NCBI RefSeq assembly: GCF_034928825.1
Contig: NZ_JAYFUL010000022.1
Location: 1 to 64,000, forward strand
Direction: 5' to 3'
From: Arcicella aquatica
GTDB lineage: Bacteria > Bacteroidota > Bacteroidia > Cytophagales > Spirosomataceae
DNA length: 64,000 bases
Shown here: positions 52,979 to 63,192 of the stretch, piece after piece
Layout: every line of letters begins with the position of its first letter
How positions within the stretch are numbered: the stretch's first letter is position 1
Position numbers and translations under genes: made by a program
The notes under the pieces: generated by a model
What the model was told of the DNA's origin: nothing
The model's input: only the letters and a program-made list of their open reading frames with translations
Databases searched by the model: none

Positions 52979-53695
52979 ATGGGAAGAGCATTTGAATTTC
53001 GTAAAGCAAGAAAATTTAAGCGATGGGGACAAATGGCAAAAACATTTACCAAAATCGGTAAAGATATTGTCATTGCAGTAAAATCGGGTGGACCAGACCC
53101 TCATTCAAATTCACGTTTACGGGCCATTATCCAGAATGCCAAGGCAGTAAATATGCCGAAAGACAATGTGGAGCGTGCTATCAAAAAAGCATCATCTAAA
53201 GAGCAAGAAGACTATAAAGAGATTGTGTATGAAGGATATGCGGCGCATGGTGTTGCTGTGTTGGTAGAATGTACTACGGATAATACCAATCGTTCTATTG
53301 CCAATATCAGAAGTCATTTTACAAAATGTGGAGGTAGCGTAGGTACAACAGGGATGTTAGATTTTATTTTCGAACGTAAATCTGTTTTCAAAATTGCTAA
53401 AACGGCTGAAATAGACGTTGAAGAATTAGAATTAGAACTAATTGATTACGGTGCTGACGAGATTTTCTTGGATTTAGAAACCAATCAAGTAAACATCTAT
53501 GGCGAATTCACTGCCTTTGGAGCTATCCAAAAATTCTTAGAAGAAAAAGGTTTTGAATTATTAGGTGCTGATTTTGAAAGAATTCCGAATGATACCAAAG
53601 AACTAAGCGAAGAACAAATGGCCGATGTTGAAAAACTAATCGAACGTTTGGAAGAAGATGACGATGTTCAGAACGTGTATCACAATATGAAATAG
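52979..53695 (+). CDS. YebC/PmpR-family protein (TACO1-like)
   Basis: A 238-residue protein of the YebC family, variously reported as DNA-binding regulators or as factors that help ribosomes through proline-rich stretches. Signature segments: FTKIGKDIVIAVKSGGPDPHSNSRLRAIIQNAKAVNMPKDNVERAIKKA, then EGYAAHGVAVLVECTTDNTNRS and the acidic end RLEEDDDVQNVYHNM. It follows its own promoter and is closed by a hairpin before truA. Confidence 0.95.
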   Translation: MGRAFEFRKARKFKRWGQMAKTFTKIGKDIVIAVKSGGPDPHSNSRLRAIIQNAKAVNMPKDNVERAIKKASSKEQEDYKEIVYEGYAAHGVAVLVECTTDNTNRSIANIRSHFTKCGGSVGTTGMLDFIFERKSVFKIAKTAEIDVEELELELIDYGADEIFLDLETNQVNIYGEFTAFGAIQKFLEEKGFELLGADFERIPNDTKELSEEQMADVEKLIERLEEDDDVQNVYHNMK

Positions 53696-53714
53696 ACTTT
53701 CTTCATACATTCAT

Positions 53715-53745
53715 TGAAAAGCCAGAATTTTCTGGCTTTTTTCTT
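53715..53745 (+). terminator. terminator of the YebC gene
   Basis: AAAAGCCAGAA / TTCTGGCTTTT perfect stem followed by more T, 20 bp after the stop. Confidence 0.92.
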
Positions 53746-53773
53746 TCATACAATCATTACCTTTTAAAAGCAG

Positions 53774-54505
53774 ATGCGATATTTTATAGAATGCTCATAT
53801 AAAGGCACAAATTATTGTGGTTGGCAAGCACAGGAAAACTCCCGTACGATTCAGGGAGAGATAGAAAAAGTACTGTCTATTTTATTAAGAAAACCGATTG
53901 AAATTATAGGAAGTAGCAGAACTGATACGGGCGTTCATGCCAAGCACCAAACTGCCCATTTTGATTTGGAAGAAGCCATTCCTAATCCAGCAAATATTGT
54001 TTACAGAATGAACAAAATGCTTCCTTTTGATATTTCAATCTTAAACATTTTTCAAGTAGCAGACGACTATCATTCCAGATTCGAGGCAAGTTCACGTAAA
54101 TACGAATATCATATCTCCAGAAAGAAAAGTCCGTTTTTGATAGACTTATGTTATCAATTCACACCTGAATTGAATATTGACGCCATGAACGAGGCTTGCA
54201 AGTACTTTTTTCAATACATAGACTTTGAATGCTTTAGCAAATTACACTCACAAGTATTTACTTTCAACTGTACCATCATGGAAGCAAGGTGGGAAGAAAG
54301 AGACAACGGCATATTGGTATTTCATATTAAATCAAACCGATTCCTCAGAGGAATGGTAAGGGCTATTGTGGGAACGCTGATTGAAGTAGGAATGGGCAAA
54401 ATCAGTATTGAGGCCTTTGAGAAAATCATTCAGTCTAAAAATCGCCAAAAGGCTGGTGGTGCTGCCCCTCCGCAAGGACTATTTTTGATGGAAGTTAATT
54501 ATTAA
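53774..54505 (+). CDS. truA: tRNA pseudouridine synthase A
   Basis: A 243-residue enzyme converting uridines 38-40 of tRNA anticodon arms to pseudouridine. The catalytic Asp lies in SSRTDTGVHAKHQ; other family segments are YKGTNYCGWQAQ at the N-terminus and RFLRGMVRAIVGTLIEVG near the C-terminus. Length normal. Confidence 0.96.
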   Translation: MRYFIECSYKGTNYCGWQAQENSRTIQGEIEKVLSILLRKPIEIIGSSRTDTGVHAKHQTAHFDLEEAIPNPANIVYRMNKMLPFDISILNIFQVADDYHSRFEASSRKYEYHISRKKSPFLIDLCYQFTPELNIDAMNEACKYFFQYIDFECFSKLHSQVFTFNCTIMEARWEERDNGILVFHIKSNRFLRGMVRAIVGTLIEVGMGKISIEAFEKIIQSKNRQKAGGAAPPQGLFLMEVNY

Positions 54506-54524
54506 TCAGGCTTCAATAAAAGTT

Positions 54525-54558
54525 AGGTATTCAAGAATATTTTTATCCTTGAATACCT
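54525..54558. terminator. terminator between convergent truA and esterase genes
   Basis: Perfect 11-bp stem AGGTATTCAAG / CTTGAATACCT with a 12-nt loop. No long T run, so moderate support. Confidence 0.65.
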
Positions 54559-54564
54559 CAAAAA

Positions 54565-57069
54565 TTACTCAAGGATAAGTTTTTTAGAGATGCTTATATC
54601 CGCATTATTAAAAATGACAATATAATTTCCCTTTCCTAAATGGCTTAAATCAATTTGATGAATATCGCTCTGTTTGATTGGCTGTTCTACTAATTTTACG
54701 CCTCTAAAATCAACGATTGAAATTTGCCCATTTACCGATTTCGGAAAGTCAATTATCAGAAGTCCTTTATTCGGATTAGGATATAATTTTAAACCCCAAT
54801 TTTGCTCCTCCTCAATCCCCAAAACTGATTGTGTAGTAACTGTCAACGCAGCAGCATACAGCGATTCGGTTTTATCTCCAAAAGCCTTTAAACGATAATA
54901 ATAATTCGTTTTTTCCGTGAGTGGCATATCCGAAAAATCAGTTCTTGTAGCATCCAATTTGGCTAACTCTACGTAATTCCCTGATTCAGTTACTTTTCTT
55001 TCTAACACATAACTGGTCGCATTGGGAATACTCTTCCATGTAATTTTAGCATTACTGTAGGCTATTGATTCAGCTTGTAACACAGGCGTCGCTAATAGTG
55101 CTGGAGTTTTACTTTCAACAATCGTGTACAACGATTCTGTCAGATTTCCGATGGCTTTAATCCTGTACGCATAGGCGGTATTAGGTGTTAAATCTTTATC
55201 AACTAACGTCAACTGATTAGCAGGTTGGGTACTCAATAGTTTAAAATCTTCTGAACCTACTCTTCTTTCAATCTGATAAGCAGTTGATAGGGTAACAGCT
55301 TGCCATGAAAGGCTCAGGGAATTGTTATAAACAACGGTCACAGCCAATACAGGCGTGGCTAAATAAGCAAGCGTTTTAGCTTCTGCATTCGCATACAATG
55401 ATTCCCAATAATTACCCACTGCCTTTATGCGATAGGTATAAAGCTCTCCTCCTTTCAAAGATTTGTCTTCATAAACTAACGTATTGGCATTCAATTGAGC
55501 TACCTCTTGAAAAGCAGTTGACGCCGTTTTTCTTTCAATAATATAGCCATTAATTCCTGTGATAGCCTCCCATTGTAATTTGATGGTTTCAAAATTAGTG
55601 GCCACAGCACTTAGCTTAGTAGTAGGAACTTCCTCTAGTTTGAATTCATAAAAAGAAAGTGCTCTAAGCCCTTTTTTATTCGTAATGTATGGACCAGTAT
55701 ATGGATAGTCGGGACTGGTGGGTTCTATAAAGGAAGGTAAATAAGAGATTTTAGTAGCCGAGCTACTCGTATTTAATGTTAAGATTACTTTATTCCCGAC
55801 GGTCGTACCGCTCACTACATTGCCCGCGACGCCATCCAAATAGAAGAAATCTTTCATCAAAAGATTCCTTGTTTTCTCGTTCCAAGTAAGCTCCTGTCCC
55901 ACTGGAAAAGTGATTGTTATTTCACTTTTATCGGCTTGAGAAAAGTACGCCTTTCGGACATTAGGAGCATCTATATTATCCGTATTTGATACATTATAAA
56001 AATCACGACCAGCCAACCAGCCCAATTCAGTAGCATTTTGGGTATAGCCCTCTGTAGTATAATGCAGCCCATCAAAGCCCGCAGTGCCTACAGAAGCAAC
56101 CACCTGTAGATTTTGATATTTATCCGCTAAAGCTCTTTGCGTTTCCCGCACTTTGGGGGCTTCGCCCACAGCGGGATTAATGATGTCTATTTGATAGACG
56201 TAGAGTTGTTTAATAGAGGGTAAATCTAGTTTCAGGTTCTTATAAAATATATCGAAGTAACCTCCAAAATCAGATCCTTCTCCATACGCTTCCGTTTCGC
56301 CTTGTCTGTAAATCAGTGCTTTGACGTATTTATCTACCCCTGCTTTTTGCAAACGATATAACATTCTGCCATACCCATTGGTCAAATCTGCGGGGTTGGA
56401 TGCCGTGCGATTAGCATGTTGACGGGCAGAAGACCAGTGAAAACCTGCATTAATCAAGCAAGTAGGGATACCAAAATTATCTAATATGTATTTCTGGAAT
56501 TGATAGCCAAGCGTTCCTACATTTTTGAAATATACTTCTTGGTTTGATAACGCCCATAACGTATCGGCTGGATTATAATCTTCAATATTATACGTTCCCG
56601 TTATTTTACCAAAGGTTCTACAAAATTCATTGGTCTTGGCCTCGGAAAAAAATGCGGTAGAGTTTGATTGTCCCGTAAGTACATAGACATCGCCAGCGAC
56701 TACATTTTCTCTAGTAACTAAATCCAAGGAATCTGTTCCTTTTACAGCAAATATTTTAAAGTCGTATTCCGCTTTTTCGGCTTTGATGACTACAGGCGTA
56801 AAGGCAAAAGTACCAAGGCTATTTTTATAGCTAATGGGTGCTCTTTGATAGGCAATTAATTGCTTGTTGCGATATACTTTGAGAGAAAAATATGACCATC
56901 CTTCGATTTCTATTTTTCCAGAAATAGGGACAGAGGCTTCGTTCTTTTCATTTCTTGGATAAAGCTGATAGCTTTGAGGGAGGTTATCAAAAACAGTAGC
57001 GTAGAAACGCTGAGAAAACCCAACATTAGCACACAAGACTATTATAAATAGGATAAAAGCTTTTTTCAT
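54565..57069 (-). CDS. secreted SASA-type esterase with fibronectin repeats and T9SS sorting signal
   Basis: An 834-residue secreted protein. Order: signal peptide (AFILFIIVLCANVGFSQ); a carbohydrate-esterase (sialate O-acetylesterase, SASA) domain at about residues 125-350 with GQSNSTAFF, IYRQGETEAYGEG and DGLHYTTEGY; a beta-rich segment; three fibronectin type III repeats (each with a Y-x-I-E/L-R-K strand, about residues 485-745); and a type IX C-terminal sorting domain (LKLYPNPNKGLLIIDF ... GNYIVIFN). It probably deacetylates glycans at the surface. The three FN3 modules are close paralogues of one another. Confidence 0.9.
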   Translation of the reverse strand: MKKAFILFIIVLCANVGFSQRFYATVFDNLPQSYQLYPRNEKNEASVPISGKIEIEGWSYFSLKVYRNKQLIAYQRAPISYKNSLGTFAFTPVVIKAEKAEYDFKIFAVKGTDSLDLVTRENVVAGDVYVLTGQSNSTAFFSEAKTNEFCRTFGKITGTYNIEDYNPADTLWALSNQEVYFKNVGTLGYQFQKYILDNFGIPTCLINAGFHWSSARQHANRTASNPADLTNGYGRMLYRLQKAGVDKYVKALIYRQGETEAYGEGSDFGGYFDIFYKNLKLDLPSIKQLYVYQIDIINPAVGEAPKVRETQRALADKYQNLQVVASVGTAGFDGLHYTTEGYTQNATELGWLAGRDFYNVSNTDNIDAPNVRKAYFSQADKSEITITFPVGQELTWNEKTRNLLMKDFFYLDGVAGNVVSGTTVGNKVILTLNTSSSATKISYLPSFIEPTSPDYPYTGPYITNKKGLRALSFYEFKLEEVPTTKLSAVATNFETIKLQWEAITGINGYIIERKTASTAFQEVAQLNANTLVYEDKSLKGGELYTYRIKAVGNYWESLYANAEAKTLAYLATPVLAVTVVYNNSLSLSWQAVTLSTAYQIERRVGSEDFKLLSTQPANQLTLVDKDLTPNTAYAYRIKAIGNLTESLYTIVESKTPALLATPVLQAESIAYSNAKITWKSIPNATSYVLERKVTESGNYVELAKLDATRTDFSDMPLTEKTNYYYRLKAFGDKTESLYAAALTVTTQSVLGIEEEQNWGLKLYPNPNKGLLIIDFPKSVNGQISIVDFRGVKLVEQPIKQSDIHQIDLSHLGKGNYIVIFNNADISISKKLILE

Positions 57070-57180
57070 AAATATTATATCATTGATTTAGACAACTACA
57101 CGATAACATAATCTTGTGTATTGAACTATAAATTTATAAACATAATCTTATAGTTCAATATTATGACTATTGTTAACAGC

Positions 57181-57232
57181 AAACTCTTATCACTAGGGAG
57201 GGACTTAAGTCCCTCCCTAGTGATAAGAGTTT
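57181..57232. repeat. 52-bp perfect palindrome
   Basis: Two 26-bp arms with no loop, centred on GGGACTTAAGTCCC, with CTTATCACTAGGGAGG on the left. Located between the convergent ends of nothing: it lies upstream of the esterase gene and downstream of mutS, both on the minus strand, so it may terminate mutS. A GTGTG/CACAC short inverted repeat lies just after it. Confidence 0.93.
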
Positions 57233-57293
57233 GACTTTGTTGCTGTTCTCAAATCGTATTCTGTGTGCCACACACCACGGTTTTCAACTGAAC

Positions 57294-59984
57294 TTATTCA
57301 ATAGCTTTCTTCACCTCATTCAATTTCAAAAGTGCTTCGATTGGCGACATCGCATTGATGTCAAGGTGTTTTAATAGCTTTTCGATTTTCTCAAATTTAG
57401 GATTAGCTTCGCCTCCAAAAATATTCATTTGGAAATTCTGTTTAGGCATTTCCCGAATTGTCTGGCGGTGCTGTTCTTTTGAGCGATTTTTTTCTAGTTC
57501 AACCAAAATCTCACTCGCCCGATACACCACTGGCTGTGGAATACCTGCCAACTGTGCCACATGAATCCCAAAACTATGTTCTGAACCGCCTTCTTTTAGC
57601 TTCCTCATAAAAATCACCTTGCCGTTGATTTCCTTTACTGAAACATTAAAGTTTTTAATGCGAGGAAAATCATTCGCTAGTTCGTTCAATTCATGATAGT
57701 GGGTCGCAAAAAGTGTTTTAGGGCGATAATTCGCATGATTATGCAAATGTTCGGCAATTGCCCATGCGATAGACACGCCATCATAGGTACTTGTTCCTCT
57801 ACCAATCTCATCCATCAACACAAGACTTCTATCCGAAAGGTTATTCAAAATACTTGCCGTTTCAGTCATTTCCACCATGAAAGTCGATTCCCCTTTTGAA
57901 AGGTTATCGCTTGCTCCTACTCTGGTAAATACTTTATCGACCACCCCAATTTTAGCTTCACTAGCAGGCACAAAACAGCCAATTTGTGCCATTAACACAA
58001 TCAGCGCCGTCTGACGCAAGAGGGCAGATTTACCCGCCATGTTTGGTCCTGTGATAATGATAATTTGTTGGCTCGAATCATCCAGAAACAAATCGTTAGG
58101 CACATAATTTTCCCCTAAAGGCAATTGCTGTTCAATAACTGGGTGGCGACCATCTTTAATAACAAGTTCTTTACTATCAGACACTTGTGGTTTAGCATAA
58201 TTGTTTTTCTCAGCAATTTTCGCAAAATTGGTCAATACGTCCAATACAGCAATGATTTTAGCATTCTGTTGAATCTGATGCACATAATCATTGGCGACAT
58301 TCACTAATTCATTAAAAATCCTAAACTCAATAACGGCAATTTTATCTTCTGCACCCAAAATGGTTTCTTCATATTCTTTCAATTCGGGGGTAATATATCG
58401 TTCGGCATTCACCAAGGTTTGCTTACGAATCCAATCGTTCGGCACTTTGTCTTTATGGGCATTGGTCACTTCCAGATAATACCCAAATACTTTATTGAAA
58501 GAAACCTTTAATGACGAAATCCCAGTACGCTCTATTTCACGATTTTGTAATTGTAATAAAAAGTCTTTCCCCGTATGAGCAATCCCTAAAAGCCTGTCTA
58601 ATTCTTCATCTACCCCAGCCTTAATCATACCCCCTTGGTTCGTCACAATCGGCAATGATTCATCACGTAACTCATTTTCTATTTTATCTAACAAAAACTG
58701 ACAAGGATTCAACTGGTCGGCATACTTCCGCAACATCGTTACATTGGCAGTCTGAGCCGATTTTGTTTTGTCTTCAGAATGCACTGAATTTATCAACAAC
58801 TCTCTGATAGGCTCTATCCGTGACAAGGCTCTTTTCAGCGTCGCTAATTCACGAGGATTGATTCTACGAACAGCTACTTTGGAAATAAGGCGTTCTAAAT
58901 CTCCAATAGGTTTCAGCTGTTGCTCAATAAACTCACGTAAATCGGTATTTTCTTTGAAAAACGAAACCGTTTCTAAACGCTCTTGAATCAAAGATTTTTC
59001 TTTCAAAGGCAACACTAGCCATTTCCTGAGTAACCTCGCTCCCATCGGGGTCATGGTTTGATCAAGAATTTGAATCAATGAAATACCCCCTTCTTGTTGG
59101 GCAGAGACCAATTCTAAATTGCGGATGGTAAACCTATCCAACCACACATATTTTTCCTCTTCCAGTCGATTGATTCTGGAAATATGGCTTACCTCTTTAT
59201 GTTCTGTTTCTGCCAAATAGTGCATCACTACCCCCGCAGCAATGATACCTTCTGCCAAAGACTCTATCCCAAAACCTTTTAATGAATTAGTTTTAAAATG
59301 ATTGGTTAGCAATGGATAGGTGAAATCACGGGTAAATGCCCAATCATCAATGCCAAAGGTATTGAACTTATCGCCAAACAATGCTGTAAATTCTTGTCTG
59401 TTCTTCTTACAAAAAAGCACCTCTGAAGGGCCAAAGCTTTGCAAAAGTTTTTCGATATAAGCAGGACTTCCTTGTGAGCATAGAAATTCCCCCGTAGAAA
59501 TATCCAAGAAAGCAATCCCTATGATTTCCGAAGAAAAAGAGGAAAAACTAATAGCCGCTAAGTAGTTGTTTTGCTTGGTATCAAGTACATTATCGTTATA
59601 CGAAACCCCAGGGGTAACCAATTCGGTAACGCCTCTTTTTACAATGCCTTTGGCAGTAGCAGGGTCTTCTAGTTGGTCGCAAATAGCTACACGTTCACCC
59701 GCACGGACTAAACGTGGTAAATAAGTATCTAGGGAATGGTGTGGAAAACCAGCCAGATGGTCGTCGGCAGTTCCATTATTTCTACGGGTAAGCGTAATAC
59801 CCAAAATCTTTGAAGCTCGCACGGCGTCTTCCCCAAAAGTTTCGTAAAAATCACCTACTCTGAATAATAGTAATGCTCCCGGGTAACGCGCTTTTATTTG
59901 ATTATACTGTTTGGCAAGGGGTGTTTCGTTCGCTTTTTTGATGGGTTTAGTTGTGTCGTCAGTATTTTTAGAAGGTCTTGCCAT
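57294..59984 (-). CDS. mutS: DNA mismatch repair protein MutS
   Basis: An 896-residue mismatch-recognition ATPase. The mismatch-binding Phe-x-Glu is in RVGDFYETFGEDA near residue 55. The ATPase domain has Walker A GPNMAGKSALLRQ, LVLMDEIGRGTSTYDG and ATHYHEL. Domain order and length are normal for MutS1. A start at 60005 would add seven residues; MARPSKNTDD fits homologues better. mutL is not in the window. Closed by the palindrome at 57181-57232. Confidence 0.97.
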   Translation of the reverse strand: MARPSKNTDDTTKPIKKANETPLAKQYNQIKARYPGALLLFRVGDFYETFGEDAVRASKILGITLTRRNNGTADDHLAGFPHHSLDTYLPRLVRAGERVAICDQLEDPATAKGIVKRGVTELVTPGVSYNDNVLDTKQNNYLAAISFSSFSSEIIGIAFLDISTGEFLCSQGSPAYIEKLLQSFGPSEVLFCKKNRQEFTALFGDKFNTFGIDDWAFTRDFTYPLLTNHFKTNSLKGFGIESLAEGIIAAGVVMHYLAETEHKEVSHISRINRLEEEKYVWLDRFTIRNLELVSAQQEGGISLIQILDQTMTPMGARLLRKWLVLPLKEKSLIQERLETVSFFKENTDLREFIEQQLKPIGDLERLISKVAVRRINPRELATLKRALSRIEPIRELLINSVHSEDKTKSAQTANVTMLRKYADQLNPCQFLLDKIENELRDESLPIVTNQGGMIKAGVDEELDRLLGIAHTGKDFLLQLQNREIERTGISSLKVSFNKVFGYYLEVTNAHKDKVPNDWIRKQTLVNAERYITPELKEYEETILGAEDKIAVIEFRIFNELVNVANDYVHQIQQNAKIIAVLDVLTNFAKIAEKNNYAKPQVSDSKELVIKDGRHPVIEQQLPLGENYVPNDLFLDDSSQQIIIITGPNMAGKSALLRQTALIVLMAQIGCFVPASEAKIGVVDKVFTRVGASDNLSKGESTFMVEMTETASILNNLSDRSLVLMDEIGRGTSTYDGVSIAWAIAEHLHNHANYRPKTLFATHYHELNELANDFPRIKNFNVSVKEINGKVIFMRKLKEGGSEHSFGIHVAQLAGIPQPVVYRASEILVELEKNRSKEQHRQTIREMPKQNFQMNIFGGEANPKFEKIEKLLKHLDINAMSPIEALLKLNEVKKAIE

Positions 59985-60413
59985 GTGATTATTAAAAAAA
60001 TTCAATCTGTATTATTTGCTCAAAAAGTAGGCTGAACATCAATGATTGAAAATCAAATTAACTATTAAAAATGAATAATGTATATGTTTTCACAAAAATA
60101 CAAACTTGCCGTTAAGACTTCTAAAAAGTGGGAAAAGAATTGAAGAATATTGAAAATATACGCTATATTGAAATGGATTTAATAAGTAATATATTTCTTA
60201 AATAGATTATATTCTTATTCCTAAAAAATATATAACATTTTGATTAAAATCAGTAATAAACCGCTTAAACATTGATTTTAAACACCAAAAATGTATATTA
60301 AATTATTCGTACAAATATTGTTATTTCAATAAAATGCCATAGAAATTTTAATTTGGAATGCTGTCTAATAATAGCTTACTAACCATAATTCATACTTTAA
60401 TATCCGCCTTATT
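59985..60413. other. non-coding gap, nothing recognised
   Basis: About 430 bp of A/T-rich sequence between divergent genes. No clear TANNTTTG promoter, hairpin or repeat. Confidence 0.5.
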
Positions 60414-60830
60414 ATGAAATCAGAAAACCTTTGGCCAGAATTTTCTCTGAATAAACCCATACGCAGTCCCAAAGTAGTTTTATTGGAGCAAGCTAGTTTT
60501 TTAGAACAAATCACCCAACAAACAATTAAAGCAAGTATCAGGAAAACGATTGAAAACAATAGTGGCATCATTAAGTATATCTTTGAAATAGAAGCCCCCG
60601 ATACTAAAATCCTCAATTCAAAAGGCTATCGGTATTCACTATTAACAATCGAACAAAAATCGCTATTTTTTTATCCTTGTAACATATACCTAGATTCAAA
60701 CTTATATTCTTCTGCCATAGAAACAGAGGAAGCGTTAACGAAGCATTTAAAAGAAATTTTCAATAGTGTCAAGACTCAGAATATCATTTATACCTTAATT
60801 TCATTGAGTATACATGGGTATGAGTTATAA
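60414..60830 (+). CDS. hypothetical cytosolic protein
   Basis: A 138-residue protein with no signal peptide or membrane helix. It contains alternating amphipathic segments (VVLLEQASFLEQITQQTIKASIRKTIENN) and a moderately hydrophobic centre (YRYSLLTIEQKSLFFYPCNIYL). No family recognised. An overlapping antisense frame of 83 residues is judged a shadow. The 120 bp after it contain two small palindromic repeats. Confidence 0.6.
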   Translation: MKSENLWPEFSLNKPIRSPKVVLLEQASFLEQITQQTIKASIRKTIENNSGIIKYIFEIEAPDTKILNSKGYRYSLLTIEQKSLFFYPCNIYLDSNLYSSAIETEEALTKHLKEIFNSVKTQNIIYTLISLSIHGYEL

Positions 60831-60861
60831 AAATATGAGTAATTTATAGTTCCGTTAGGAA

Positions 60862-60958
60862 CGATAAATCGGTAGTAGGCTACTACCGATTTATCGCCTC
60901 TACGAGGCTATTTTGTTAAACTTCTGTATTCTAATGAAAATTTGGAATGACTCATATT
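60862..60958. repeat. 35-bp near-perfect palindrome and a decayed direct-repeat word
   Basis: 60862-60896 has two exact 17-bp arms around a single base, containing AATCGGTAGTAG / CTACTACCGATT. The preceding AGTTCCGTTAGGAACG is also palindromic. The end (60940-60958) reads AATTTGGAATGACTCATATT, a decayed form of the outer arm of the 48357-48784 element. No gene. Confidence 0.75.
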
Positions 60959-60962
60959 CAAA

Positions 60963-62339
60963 TTACTTCCTCAAAATCTGCATAAACACTTCATCCAATC
61001 TTGAAGCCATCCTGACTTTGATTTTATAGTTATTTACATCCAAGCCTTTGGCATTAAACTTTGAAATCCATATTTCTTTAAAGCCTAATTTTTCGGCTTC
61101 TGAAATACGATTTTCGATGCGATTAACCGCCCTAATTTCCCCCCCAAGTCCTACTTCTGCCGCAAAACAGATGGTACTCGGAATAGAAATATCTTCATAA
61201 GAAGACACGATAGACGCACAAACAGCCAAATCAATGGCAGGGTCTTCTACTTTTAAACCTCCTGCAATGTTCAAGAAAACGTCTTGATTGCCTAGCCTAA
61301 ATCCTCCTCTTTTTTCCAATACCGCCAATAGCATATTCAATCGTTTGGCATCAAATCCTGTCGAGCTTCGTTGTGGTGTGCCATAAGTGGCGATAGAAAC
61401 TAGCGACTGTGTTTCAATTAACAATGGGCGATTCCCCTCTAGCATAGCTCCGATGGTAATTCCCGAAAAATCTTCATCCCTTTGCGAAATCAAAATTTCG
61501 GAAGGGTTAGACACCTCTCTTAAACCCGAATTGAGCATTTCATAAATCCCTAGTTCAGACGTGCTCCCGAAACGGTTTTTGGTGGTGCGTAGAATCCTAT
61601 ACGCCAAATGGCGGTCGCCTTCAAACTGAAGGACGGTATCTACCATGTGTTCTAATACCTTTGGACCCGCCAATGAACCGTCTTTGGTGATGTGTCCTAT
61701 GATAAACACAGGCGTGCCCGATTCTTTCGCAAATTTCATTAATTCAGCCGCACACTCTTTTACTTGTGATACGCTCCCTGCACCTGCCTCTATAAAAGAC
61801 GATTGTAGCGTCTGGATAGAATCGATAATCAGAATATCAGGTTCAAAAGTCTCTACTTGCTTAAAGATATTCTGGGTTTGGGTTTCTGTTAGGATAAAGC
61901 AATTATCACTTTTGTTTTCCAACCGCTCTGCCCGCATCTTGATTTGATGTTCTGATTCTTCACCAGAAACATATAATACTTTGTAGTTATCAAGCATCAA
62001 GGCAATTTGGAGCATCAATGTCGACTTCCCAATGCCTGGTTCACCGCCAATCAGGATTAAAGAACCTAATACGATGCCTCCTCCTAATACTCTATTTAAC
62101 TCTCTGTCTTTTGTTAAAATTCGGTCTTGTTCCTGATAATTAATCTCTTGAATAGCCCTAGGTTTGGAAGCTACTTTCAACGAAGTGGAAACTTTCCAAG
62201 AGCCTTTTGTGGGTTCATCTTTCTGTACAACTTCCTCCACGAAGGTATTCCACTCGCCACAAGCAGGGCATCTCCCCAGCCATTTAGGAGCCTGATTCCC
62301 ACAGTTTTGACAGAAAAATGAGGTTTTTACTTTTGCCAT
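60963..62339 (-). CDS. radA: DNA repair protein RadA
   Basis: A 458-residue RecA-like branch-migration protein (Sms). N-terminal C4 zinc finger CQNCGNQAPKWLGRCPACGEW-type (Cys-x2-Cys ... Cys-x2-Cys, residues 9-28), Walker A GGEPGIGKST, the RadA-specific KNRFG motif in TTKNRFGSTSELG, and a C-terminal Lon-like domain (FLNIAGGLKVEDPAIDLAV). The frame extends to 62366, but the zinc finger fixes the start at 62339. Helps process recombination intermediates. Confidence 0.95.
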   Translation of the reverse strand: MAKVKTSFFCQNCGNQAPKWLGRCPACGEWNTFVEEVVQKDEPTKGSWKVSTSLKVASKPRAIQEINYQEQDRILTKDRELNRVLGGGIVLGSLILIGGEPGIGKSTLMLQIALMLDNYKVLYVSGEESEHQIKMRAERLENKSDNCFILTETQTQNIFKQVETFEPDILIIDSIQTLQSSFIEAGAGSVSQVKECAAELMKFAKESGTPVFIIGHITKDGSLAGPKVLEHMVDTVLQFEGDRHLAYRILRTTKNRFGSTSELGIYEMLNSGLREVSNPSEILISQRDEDFSGITIGAMLEGNRPLLIETQSLVSIATYGTPQRSSTGFDAKRLNMLLAVLEKRGGFRLGNQDVFLNIAGGLKVEDPAIDLAVCASIVSSYEDISIPSTICFAAEVGLGGEIRAVNRIENRISEAEKLGFKEIWISKFNAKGLDVNNYKIKVRMASRLDEVFMQILRK

Positions 62340-62555
62340 ATTTACGTTTAACACACTCATTATCAACAGATAACAAGAATTATAATTTTATCTTTAATCC
62401 AGTGCTAGGATTATATTTACATTTATTTGTCAATTACTTATTTAAAATCAAAAATACCTACCGTTTACTAAATTATATTAAAAAAAACGAAGAATAAAGT
62501 ACTTCTAGTTTAAAATATCCCGTTATATTGTCGTTTAAACAAACTCTTACTTGTC

Positions 62556-63170
62556 ATGAAAAGAAAAATATTATTACTCCTCGTCCTATTTTGTTTGACA
62601 AAAACCAGTAGTGTTTTTGCTCAATTTACCTTCGGTATCAAAGGTGGTGTAAACTTTTCTCAATTAAAAACTGATTTCAAAAATCAGTCGGCTGGGGCAA
62701 ATCTACAGCAAAGTTTAGATACAAAAACGGGTTATGTTGGTGGCGTATATTTCCGCATTGGGAAAACGATATTTTTACAGCCAGAATTAATTTTCTCGGC
62801 AAAAGGAGGAAGCTTGAATTTAAATTCACAAAAAGTAAATGTTGATTACACAAGTCTTGATGTACCTTTATTAATCGGCTATAAACTAGGTCCTCTTCGT
62901 TTAAACGCTGGCCCAGTAGCATCCTTTAAAGTATCAAACAGTATTAGTGATGACCTAAAAAACTATGGTAGTAATATAGGCGATTCATTCAAAAATGCCT
63001 CTTATGGCTATCAGGCGGGTGCTGGTTTAGACATAGGCTCATTATCAGTAGATTTACGCTATGAAGGTAGCCTTTCAGACATTTCAAATGTAGTCGATTT
63101 ATCAAAAAGCATTAACTATTCACAAAAAGGAAACCTTTGGCAAATGACGATTGGACTTAAAGTATTTTAA
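62556..63170 (+). CDS. outer-membrane beta-barrel protein
   Basis: A 204-residue protein with a signal peptide (ILLLLVLFCLTKTSSVFAQ) and a barrel of the OMP_b-brl_2 / porin family: FTFGIKGGVNFSQL at the start, alternating strands such as GGVYFRIGKTIFLQPELIFSAKGG, and a terminal aromatic/hydrophobic strand LWQMTIGLKVF as in outer-membrane proteins. Transport or structural role not known. Single gene with its own terminator. Confidence 0.92.
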   Translation: MKRKILLLLVLFCLTKTSSVFAQFTFGIKGGVNFSQLKTDFKNQSAGANLQQSLDTKTGYVGGVYFRIGKTIFLQPELIFSAKGGSLNLNSQKVNVDYTSLDVPLLIGYKLGPLRLNAGPVASFKVSNSISDDLKNYGSNIGDSFKNASYGYQAGAGLDIGSLSVDLRYEGSLSDISNVVDLSKSINYSQKGNLWQMTIGLKVF

Positions 63171-63192
63171 GTGTTTGTTATTGGATAATCAT

